Source: CAYUAI01 sp964442745
GTDB lineage: Bacteria > Pseudomonadota > Gammaproteobacteria > S012-40
Assembly: GCA_964442745.1 (NCBI GenBank)
Contig: CAYUAI010000058.1
Coordinates: 1-27,035 of the forward strand
DNA length: 27,035 bases
Reading direction: 5' to 3'
Shown piece after piece: positions 15,784-22,664 of the stretch (position 1 is the first letter of the stretch; each line of letters opens with the position of its first letter). The notes beneath the pieces were generated by a model. That model had not been told where the DNA came from, did no database searches, and saw only the letters and a program-made list of their open reading frames with translations. A program made the position numbers and the translations under genes.

Positions 15784-18501
15784 ATGAAAAGCTTATCGCT
15801 CGTTGGCATCAACCAACCATTTAATACCAAGCAGCTAAGAAATGCTGTTTTTTTGATGGCTATGATCATCATCCCATTGACCCTTTTTAATGGGTGTAGT
15901 GAATCACTGAGTCAATCACCATCGCTTACCCAAACCACTGAGCAAGAACCGATTCCAGACGGCATATTAGTTAAGTTCAAAGATGCCAATAGGGTGAGCC
16001 GGGGATATGCACGCTCCAATCTAAAAAAAGCCGGTTTAACCAATGGCCAAGTTTTTAGTCTCGTGCCGGGATTAACCCGAGCTAAATTGGCACCGGGTAG
16101 CACGTTAACCGGCGCCTTAAAAAAATTAGCTAACGATGCAGATGTGGCTTATTTTGAACCGGATTACATTGTAACGATTGGTGCCATACCAAACGATGGA
16201 CGGTTTGCCGAGCAATATGGTTTAAATAATACCGGCCAAACCGGGGGACAAATGAATGCCGATATCAATGCGCCGGAAGCTTGGGATGTAGAAACAGGGC
16301 AGGGCATTGTTATCGCCGTTATTGATACCGGGGTTGATTATAATCACCCTGATCTCTCTAGTAATATTTGGCGTAACCCTGGCGAAGTTGCCAATAACGG
16401 GGTTGATGATGATGGCAATGGCTTTATTGATGATATTATCGGATGGAATTTCCGTGACAATAATAGCGATCCGATCGATTTAAATAACCATGGCACCCAT
16501 GTCGCCGGTATTATTGGCGCGACAGGCAATAATGGAGTCGGCGTTTCTGGGGTCAACTGGAATGTTAAAATTATGCCGCTACGCTTTATGGATGCCTCCG
16601 GCTCCGGCACTACCTCAGCGGCAATTAATGCACTCGAATATGCCGTAGCAAATGGGGCGCGTGTTTCCAATAACAGCTGGGGAGGAAATTCATTTAGCCA
16701 AGCCTTGTTTGACGCCGTTTCGGCAGCCAACGCTGCCGGTCATATGTTCATTGCTGCGGCCGGTAATGAAACCGCTAACAACGATGTAACTTTCCATTAT
16801 CCGAGTTCGTTTAATCTAAACAATGTCATCTCTGTGGCGGCCTCAGGCAATACCGACAATCTCGCCGGTTTTTCAAATTTTGGGGCGACAACAGTGGATC
16901 TGGTTGCACCTGGTGTTGCTATTCTCAGTACGGTGCCGGGCGCTGGATATCAAGCATTTAACGGCACCTCCATGGCAACGCCTTTTGTCGTTGGGGTGGT
17001 CGGACTGGTGTTATCACAAAACCCCAACTTAACCGTGAGCGATATCAGAAACGCCATTTTATCCACCGTCGATCCACGGCGCGCTTTTTCCGGCATGGTC
17101 GTTACCGGTGGACGTTTAAATGCATTTAACGCCGTTCGCAGTGTATCCACAACACCGGCACCGCCGGTCACACCCATCGTCACTGTCTCCCCTATTGCCA
17201 TCGAGCTGCCATTAGGCATTAATCAAACTTTCAAGGCGTCAGGTGGCGCACCACCTTATCAATGGTCGGTCGCTAATGGGATTGTTGGGCTGATCGATCC
17301 CAATACCGGTATTTTTACAGGACAAACGGTAGGTACAACGGAAGTTGTTGCCACCGATACCAATGGAGTCACGAGTGGTCCCGCCAGTATTTTGGTTACT
17401 CGTATGACCATCACACCTTCGGATATTGTGGAACTCTCGCTAAGTGAACGTACCACATTTACCGCGAATGGGGGACAGGCACCCTACCAATGGAGCGTCA
17501 GTGATAGCCGTGTTGTCGCCATGGTAAATAACGGTTCATTTCGCGAAAACGCCATCGTATTACCGATTACTCAGGGAACATTTACCTTAACGGTCACAGA
17601 TAATGCCCAAAATACCGTAAGCACAAGTAACATAAGGGTCATTGCTGTCTCTTTGAGTATTGCTCCCCAAAATTCGACCAGGCAGATAGGGGATACCTTG
17701 AATTTAACGGTAACCGGGGGGGCAGCACCGTTTACCTGGGTGTCATCAGATTCCACCATTGCCAGTGTGACAGCGAGTCAAACGGACGCCGTCGTCTCAG
17801 CTAATGCTGTGGGCAATGCATTGATTGAGGCCACCGATGTGAACGGCACCACGGTCAGTGCTAACATACAGGTCGCTGATCCGGCTTCCGTCGCGTTAGT
17901 GATTACCCCGGCAGAAAGTTTCTTAGGGCTAAATGATACGGTTTCATTATCTGTCACAGGAGGTGGGCCAAGCTACATGTGGCAATCCTCTGATACAAAC
18001 GTGGCATTTGTCAATCGAGCAACGGGATTAGTCACGGCCACCGGTGTGGGTATTGCGACCATTACGGCGGCCAGTACCGGGGCGACATCAGGGACGGCGT
18101 CTATCAATGTCACCGCTGTTGAGGTCACAACGCCAAGTACCTCGGTTGATGCCGGAGGCTCGGTGCAATTAACCGCCACGGGGGGCTCGCCACCGCATAT
18201 CTGGGGAATAAGTAACCGCCTGGTTGCGAGTATCTCCAATACCGGATTGCTATCTGCTTCACCCAATGCCGCATTCTTAGCGCGGATTACCGTCACTGCA
18301 ACAGATGCCAATGGGGTGATAGGAACCAGCCCAGCAATCACGATAAATCCACCGGCACCGACGACGCCCAATCCAACGCCGACACCAACACCCGGCCCAC
18401 CAACACCAGCCCCCACCCCAGGTCCACCAACGCCGACCCCAGGTCCACCGACACCCGCCCCGGCGCCCGCAGCTGGCCACGGTGGTGGAGGAGGCCATTA
18501 A
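15784..18501 (+). CDS. Subtilisin-like S8 serine protease with Ig-like repeats and Pro/Thr tail
   Basis: 905 residues. An N-terminal hydrophobic segment ends LTLFNGC, possibly a lipoprotein signal with a weak lipobox. A prodomain of the I9/fervidolysin kind (about 58-135: DGILVKFKD ... VAYFEPDYIV) precedes the S8 domain (about 150-455). The triad is D181 (VIDTGVD), H236 (NHGTHVAG) and S396 (NGTSMATP), with oxyanion N328 (AAGNE). A VDDDGNGFIDD loop near 205-215 should bind calcium. Four or five BIG2-type Ig-like repeats follow to about 860 (GGxPPYxW, VATDxNG motifs), then a tail of PTP/PGPPTP units ending GHGGGGGH. All catalytic residues are intact. GGGG and AGGA precede the ATG. It is predicted to be secreted or surface-anchored, to self-process through the prodomain and to degrade or mature extracellular proteins. 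Confidence 0.95.
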   Translation: MKSLSLVGINQPFNTKQLRNAVFLMAMIIIPLTLFNGCSESLSQSPSLTQTTEQEPIPDGILVKFKDANRVSRGYARSNLKKAGLTNGQVFSLVPGLTRAKLAPGSTLTGALKKLANDADVAYFEPDYIVTIGAIPNDGRFAEQYGLNNTGQTGGQMNADINAPEAWDVETGQGIVIAVIDTGVDYNHPDLSSNIWRNPGEVANNGVDDDGNGFIDDIIGWNFRDNNSDPIDLNNHGTHVAGIIGATGNNGVGVSGVNWNVKIMPLRFMDASGSGTTSAAINALEYAVANGARVSNNSWGGNSFSQALFDAVSAANAAGHMFIAAAGNETANNDVTFHYPSSFNLNNVISVAASGNTDNLAGFSNFGATTVDLVAPGVAILSTVPGAGYQAFNGTSMATPFVVGVVGLVLSQNPNLTVSDIRNAILSTVDPRRAFSGMVVTGGRLNAFNAVRSVSTTPAPPVTPIVTVSPIAIELPLGINQTFKASGGAPPYQWSVANGIVGLIDPNTGIFTGQTVGTTEVVATDTNGVTSGPASILVTRMTITPSDIVELSLSERTTFTANGGQAPYQWSVSDSRVVAMVNNGSFRENAIVLPITQGTFTLTVTDNAQNTVSTSNIRVIAVSLSIAPQNSTRQIGDTLNLTVTGGAAPFTWVSSDSTIASVTASQTDAVVSANAVGNALIEATDVNGTTVSANIQVADPASVALVITPAESFLGLNDTVSLSVTGGGPSYMWQSSDTNVAFVNRATGLVTATGVGIATITAASTGATSGTASINVTAVEVTTPSTSVDAGGSVQLTATGGSPPHIWGISNRLVASISNTGLLSASPNAAFLARITVTATDANGVIGTSPAITINPPAPTTPNPTPTPTPGPPTPAPTPGPPTPTPGPPTPAPAPAAGHGGGGGH

Positions 18502-18731
18502 AGCAAGATACGGTGATTTTCAAGCGCTAGATCATTTGATATCAATGGGCTCGAAGAAAAATGTTTTTATGCCGAAACATTGGATTTTTGAATTTTTCGT
18601 GGTCTAATCCGGTTACTTTCACAGTTTTGGCCTATATTTTATTCTCGGGCTAGTGGACATCTTGGGGTAATTTCAACGTTTTAGCAGAAAACCAGTCCGT
18701 TAGCCTTAGTTTTTAGTAAGGGTTAAATGGT

Positions 18732-18737
18732 TATAAT
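18732..18737 (+). promoter_or_regulatory. Candidate -10 box for the Mip-like gene
   Basis: TATAAT lies 36 bp before ATG 18773. The -35 region is weak (TTAGTT or GTTTTT, depending on spacing). Confidence 0.35.
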
Positions 18738-18772
18738 ACAGCCATGATGTTTGGATAAAAAAGGAAGCGTTG

Positions 18773-19447
18773 ATGAAAAGGTATCTAAGCCTTGCAGCAA
18801 TTACTATCATGAGTGCCAATATAGCGATCGCTGCAGATATTGCGTTGAAAACAGAAAAAGACCGCCTGAGTTATACTTTGGGAGTACAAGTCGGCGAAGA
18901 TTTTAAACAACGAGGATTTGAAGTAAACGTTGAGGCATTTGCTCGGGCGATTGCTGATATTTTAGCGGATCGTTCGCTCAAATTGACGCCGGCTGAAATG
19001 AAGACAGCCAAACAAAACTTCCAAAAACAACAAATGCAGCAGCGCACTGAAGTGGCAGAAAAAAATAAAAAAGCAGGCGAAGCATTTTTAGCAGAAAACA
19101 AAACTAAAGCGGGCATGAAAACGCTTGCTAGCGGCATACAATATCATGTACTAACGCCAGGCTCGGGGGCTATCCCTACTAAAACGGATACCGTTTTAGC
19201 GCATTACCGAGGAACATTGATCAACGGTAAAGAATTTGACAGTTCATATGATCGAGGTCAACCGGTCTCTTTTCCGGTCGGTGGCGTCATCAAAGGTTGG
19301 CAAGAAGTATTGCAAATCATGAAAGTGGGCGCGAAATGGAAAGTCTATATTCCTTCTGAGTTGGCCTACGGCGAACGTGGCGCTGGGGCGGATATTGGCC
19401 CCAATGAAACGCTAATATTTAACATTGAATTATTAGATATAAAATGA
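18773..19447 (+). CDS. mip: Mip/FkpA-like periplasmic FKBP-type peptidyl-prolyl isomerase
   Basis: 224 residues. It catalyses cis-trans isomerisation of prolyl bonds and aids folding of exported proteins in the periplasm. A signal peptide (MKRYLSLAAITIMSANIAIA) is followed by the N-terminal dimerisation domain: DRLSYTLGVQVGEDFKQRG, a DILADRSLKLT helix, then a long Lys/Glu-rich helix up to about residue 105. The C-terminal FKBP domain starts near residue 116: GIQYHVLTPGSG, TVLAHYRGTLINGKEFDSSYDRG, FPVGGVIKGWQE, MKVGAKWKVYIPSELAYGERGAG, IGPNETLIFNIELLDI. The FKBP active-site residues (Y, F-D, V-I, W, Y) are all present. I chose ATG 18773, five bases after AAGGAAG; the TTG one codon earlier is possible but unneeded. 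Length and layout match Legionella Mip and E. coli FkpA. Confidence 0.95.
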   Translation: MKRYLSLAAITIMSANIAIAADIALKTEKDRLSYTLGVQVGEDFKQRGFEVNVEAFARAIADILADRSLKLTPAEMKTAKQNFQKQQMQQRTEVAEKNKKAGEAFLAENKTKAGMKTLASGIQYHVLTPGSGAIPTKTDTVLAHYRGTLINGKEFDSSYDRGQPVSFPVGGVIKGWQEVLQIMKVGAKWKVYIPSELAYGERGAGADIGPNETLIFNIELLDIK

Positions 19448-19468
19448 TAATTGGCGAGTATTCAATGG

Positions 19469-19498
19469 TAGAAACCCTATCAAACAGCAGGGTTTCTA
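19469..19498 (+). terminator. Probable terminator of the Mip-like gene
   Basis: TAGAAACCCT (19469-19478) pairs perfectly with AGGGTTTCTA (19489-19498) around a 10-nt loop, 22 bp after the stop codon. The tail TGTTATT is only moderately U-rich, so termination may be partial. Confidence 0.55.
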
Positions 19499-19834
19499 TG
19501 TTATTCATGGAGTGCGCATAATGTATATTATGTTAAATAGGGTGCGCATTAAAAATCCAGCGTCGTGCGCTTTTTCCCTGTATTACTCAATGAAATGATG
19601 GTGTCATCTCCAGTCTCATTCTATAATGGTGAAATATACTTAATACCCGACATTGGGCAACCTATCATTTGATCTCGCTTGATCCTTGATTTCCTTCGCG
19701 ATTTTCAAACGCTAGGCGGCCCAGACCGGTAATCGGTAATACGATAAACTTTTCAGCAAATTGCATGTCGCTGTACTAGACTTGAGCACAAACATTAAGC
19801 CTGTGTTTAATAACTGGCCAGCTAAGTGATACGT

Positions 19835-19839
19835 GGAGG
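19835..19839 (+). promoter_or_regulatory. Ribosome binding site that fixes the WecA-type start
   Basis: GGAGG lies 10 nt before ATG 19850 and inside the codons that a GTG start at 19826 would use, so the ATG is preferred. Confidence 0.6.
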
Positions 19840-19849
19840 ACAAGCGAAA

Positions 19850-20956
19850 ATGGAAAATTTTCCGAATTATTTATTTGGTTTTATCGTTAGCATCGTATTA
19901 ATTTGGATACTTCAACCCGTCGCGAAAAAACTAGGCCTCGTGGATAAACCAGGTGGTCGAAAAAAGCACTTAGGCCGAGTACCTCTGATTGGCGGAATGG
20001 CGATGATGGGTGGACTCATTGCCACGTTGCTCTCACTTGATGAACCCATTGGCATTGTCTCAGGCTTACTGATTGGTGGAGCACTGTTGTTAGCCGTTGG
20101 TACCATTGATGATATCGTTTCACTCTCCCCTTTCACCCGTTTTTTAGCCCAGATTACGGCGGCACTAATCATGATCACCATGAGTTCGGTCTATCTTCAA
20201 GACTTTGGATATTTATTGGGCGATGAAACGTTTTCACTGGGGATCTGGGCCATCCCAGTGACCGTGTTTGCCACCGTTGGTGTCATTAATGCGATTAATA
20301 TGTCAGATGGGATGGATGGACTCGCTGGCGGTTTAGTATTAGTTGCCTTATTTGGGCTTGGTTTTTTTAATGTCACCTCAGGAACAGGTCAACATACGCA
20401 TTTGTTTCTTGCGCTCATTACGGTCGTCACTGCGTTTCTGATCTTTAATATCCGCACAGCATGGCGATCGCATGCACAAATATTTATGGGAAATGGTGGC
20501 AGCATGTTGTTGGGATTCGTCGTGGCTTGGCTCTTAATCTATCAAACGCAAGGTGACCAGCGTGCAGTCAACCCTGTCTTTGCCTTGTGGATTTTAGCAT
20601 TACCCCTCTTAGATACGGTTTGCATCATGTTAAGACGCATCTTCAAAGGGCGCTCACCTTTTGCACCGGATAGAGAGCATTTCCATCATATTTTATTAGT
20701 GGCTGGTTACAGCGTGAATCAATCGGTTTGGATAATATTATGTCTGGCAAGCTTGCTGGCAGTTATGGGGGTCATTGGTATTTACTTTCACATGCCAGAC
20801 ATGGTGATGTTTATTGCTTTTTTAGCCTTGTTTACTTTTTATTTTTGGGGAATGAGTCACGCTTGGAAAGTTATGAAAGTTATTAAGCGAGAAAAATCCA
20901 CGGGTGGCGGTGCCATTGAAAATATCATAAAACCGGTTAAAAGCTCTGAAAGCTAA
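19850..20956 (+). CDS. wecA: WecA/TagO-type undecaprenyl-phosphate sugar-1-phosphate transferase
   Basis: 368 residues. Enzymes of the WecA/TagO branch of the MraY superfamily move GlcNAc-1-phosphate (or a similar sugar-1-phosphate) from the UDP-sugar to undecaprenyl phosphate in the inner membrane, starting O-antigen or other surface glycans. Visible landmarks are KKHLGRVPLIGG (38-49), the metal-binding pair DD87-88 in IDDIVSLSP, NAINMSDGMDGLAGG with N150, D153 and D156, FMGNGGSMLLGF, LPLLD near 251-255, and the D-R-E-H-F-H-H loop (274-280) that marks the WecA/TagO group. Around ten membrane segments are present. The exact sugar cannot be told. It sits without other glycan genes, just after the Mip-like gene and 56 bp before the integrase. 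Confidence 0.92.
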   Translation: MENFPNYLFGFIVSIVLIWILQPVAKKLGLVDKPGGRKKHLGRVPLIGGMAMMGGLIATLLSLDEPIGIVSGLLIGGALLLAVGTIDDIVSLSPFTRFLAQITAALIMITMSSVYLQDFGYLLGDETFSLGIWAIPVTVFATVGVINAINMSDGMDGLAGGLVLVALFGLGFFNVTSGTGQHTHLFLALITVVTAFLIFNIRTAWRSHAQIFMGNGGSMLLGFVVAWLLIYQTQGDQRAVNPVFALWILALPLLDTVCIMLRRIFKGRSPFAPDREHFHHILLVAGYSVNQSVWIILCLASLLAVMGVIGIYFHMPDMVMFIAFLALFTFYFWGMSHAWKVMKVIKREKSTGGGAIENIIKPVKSSES

Positions 20957-21012
20957 ACATCTTGCTAGAGCACAAAAATAATCTGAGTTAAAGAGCGTTT
21001 CCCGACAAACTG

Positions 21013-22002
21013 ATGGATAAAATAAACCGGTACGTGCAGGCCGCGACTCGGGATAACACGCGCCGTAGTTATCAGTCGGCAATTACCCACTTCGAAATCA
21101 AATGGGGAGGTTTTTTACCAGCCACCGCCGATAGCGTCACACGCTACCTGATTGATCATGCTGACACCCTTACACTCAACACCCTCAAGCAACGTTTAGC
21201 CGCTTTAGCCCAATGGCATCTTGAGCAAGGTTTTCCTGACCCCACCAAAGCACCCCTGGTGAAAAAAGTATTAAAAGGCATTAACGAACTTCACCCCCAT
21301 CAGGAAAAACGCGCTAAGCCTTTACAACTCGAACAACTTCAACAGTTAATTTCTTATCTTGAGTTACAGATCCAACAAGCCATGACGGCGAATAATACGA
21401 GTCAACTGTTTAAACATACACGCAATCGAGCATTGGCACTCATTGGATTTTGGCGCGGCTTTCGCGGTGATGAACTGAGTCGGCTGCGCGTTGAGCATAT
21501 TGAACTGTTTCCCGGTGAAGGGATGCAAATTTATTTACCCCGCACGAAAACAAATCATACTCAACAAGGCCGTATTTACAAGGCCCCTGCCCTCACTCGC
21601 TTATGTCCGGTGGCGGCCTATCAAGACTGGGTGAATGCGGCTTTATTAACGGAGGGACCGGTATTTCGGCGGATTGATCGTTGGGGCAATATCGCCAATG
21701 AAGCGCTTAATCCCAACAGCTTGATTCCGTTACTTCGGCATTTGTTTCAGGCGGCGAAATTGCCTGAGGCAGAACAGTACAGCAGCCACTCTTTACGCCG
21801 TGGGTTTGCCAGCTGGGCAAACGCAAACCAATGGGACATCAAATCACTCATGGAATATGTCGGCTGGAAAGATATAAAATCTGCCATGCGTTATATTGAT
21901 GCCGCTGATTCCTATGGCCAACAACGCATCGAAGCGGCACTCGCGACGCTACCTATACTGGATGGCGAGAACAACGCCACTCGCGAAAAATACGCCACAT
22001 AG
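21013..22002 (+). CDS. Tyrosine recombinase / phage-type integrase
   Basis: 329 residues. It should cut and rejoin DNA at specific sites through a 3'-phosphotyrosine intermediate. The N-terminal SAM-like core-binding domain covers about 1-95 (TRRSYQSAITHFEIKW, LTLNTLKQRLAALAQWH). The catalytic domain has R151 in GFRGDEL, K179 in RTKTN, H259 and R262 in HSLRRGF, W285 in VGWKD and nucleophile Y294 in AMRYID, so the R-K-H-R-H/W-Y set is complete. No excisionase, phage gene, integron cassette platform or flanking direct repeats were seen. It starts 56 bp after the WecA-type gene, and the start codon lacks a clear ribosome binding site. It could be a domesticated recombinase, the remains of a mobile element, or a mobile tyrosine recombinase acting elsewhere. 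Confidence 0.92.
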   Translation: MDKINRYVQAATRDNTRRSYQSAITHFEIKWGGFLPATADSVTRYLIDHADTLTLNTLKQRLAALAQWHLEQGFPDPTKAPLVKKVLKGINELHPHQEKRAKPLQLEQLQQLISYLELQIQQAMTANNTSQLFKHTRNRALALIGFWRGFRGDELSRLRVEHIELFPGEGMQIYLPRTKTNHTQQGRIYKAPALTRLCPVAAYQDWVNAALLTEGPVFRRIDRWGNIANEALNPNSLIPLLRHLFQAAKLPEAEQYSSHSLRRGFASWANANQWDIKSLMEYVGWKDIKSAMRYIDAADSYGQQRIEAALATLPILDGENNATREKYAT

Positions 22003-22179
22003 TTCGATGACGCCGCCTCCCCCTCTATCTGGTCCATGTATTTTTGTAAAAGTCAAGTAAATAGTTAACAGCGATGACCGAGCACACTCGGTACCATAGC
22101 GCCGTTGGGTCACCAATAGCGATTACAAAATAATTAGTTTCAGGATAACAATACCTCATTGCTTCTACGGAGATAAATA

Positions 22180-22404
22180 ATGACACATCAAAACACCCCT
22201 GTCACAATCACTGCACTTCTTGATGGACTCGCGGCCACCGTTCAAGACTATGGGATAAGCTCAGCAGAAGTCAGTGGAATGTGCGACTACATAAAAAACG
22301 GCGCCGATATCAGCGCTGCAGACTATGAAACGTTGAACTCCCAACAAAAAAACTTACTGAACAATGCCTGTCAGTACACCGGGCCTGTAGAAATGGCCTC
22401 TTAA
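22180..22404 (+). CDS. Small hypothetical protein, 74 residues
   Basis: I do not recognise a family. A GGAGA ribosome binding site stands eight bases before the ATG, and composition looks like a real gene. The product is acidic and helix-prone (ITALLDGLAATVQDYG, SAEVSGMCDYI, SAADYETLNSQQKNLLNNACQ) with two cysteines and no signal peptide or membrane segment. The SAADYETL...LLNNAC layout resembles small soluble helical proteins, but no function can be assigned. It stands between the integrase and the MITE-like insertion that separates it from tpsA. Confidence 0.6.
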   Translation: MTHQNTPVTITALLDGLAATVQDYGISSAEVSGMCDYIKNGADISAADYETLNSQQKNLLNNACQYTGPVEMAS

Positions 22405-22460
22405 AACGGTTGATTCTTTAGCGACAATCTTCAAGCCCGAAACGAAATTTTTACACTCAG

Positions 22461-22580
22461 GTTTTAAGATCACTGCCATTAAGTTGAGTATAGCTGGATA
22501 TTCGTTGAGCACGTCTTCCCCCCCAGGCTTAACTCTCGGCTACCTGGCTCACTTTAACTTAATTGGCAGTGAGTTTTAAG
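22461..22580. mobile_element. MITE-like insertion with 8-bp target duplication
   Basis: An inverted repeat pairs TCACTGCCATTAAGTT (22470-22485) with AACTTAATTGGCAGTGA (22556-22572), with one unpaired T. The pair is bounded on both sides by the direct repeat GTTTTAAG (22461-22468 and 22573-22580), as left by target-site duplication. The 70-bp core has no ORF. Size, inverted ends and flanking duplication together indicate a non-autonomous element, moved by a transposase encoded elsewhere. Ends of the CACTGCCATTAAGTT type suggest an IS4-like family, from memory only. It lies between the 74-residue gene and tpsA, so it may affect tpsA transcription. Confidence 0.7.
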
Positions 22581-22649
22581 CTAAAATAGATATAGCTATT
22601 CAGTGCTTTCCGTGTGAATATAACTTTCGATAGCAGAAAGTTAAGACAT

Positions 22650-22658
22650 AGGAGGGAG
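22650..22658 (+). promoter_or_regulatory. Strong ribosome binding site that fixes the tpsA start at TTG
   Basis: AGGAGGGAG lies six bases before TTG 22665. The earlier in-frame GTG at 22614 has no such site and would place charged residues before the signal peptide. Confidence 0.7.
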
Positions 22659-22664
22659 ATAGCA

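Larger units (their letters stand above)
19448..19849. other. Gap between the Mip-like and WecA-type genes
   Basis: It holds the probable terminator at 19469-19498, a 16-bp hairpin CATAAT-GTAT-ATTATG at 19517-19532 flanked by two GTGCGCAT copies, a CGGTAATCGGTAAT tandem near 19730, and the promoter region of the WecA-type gene. No coding frame is credible. Confidence 0.5.

Noticed and set aside
17973..18498. Gly/Val- and Trp-rich minus-strand frames opposite the protease tail
   Set aside because: They are reverse translations of the Pro/Thr-rich repeats and Ig repeats, not genes.
22077..22092. ACCGAG-CACA-CTCGGT hairpin after the integrase gene, as a recombination site or terminator
   Set aside because: Only six base pairs, no T-run and no second copy nearby; too weak to call.
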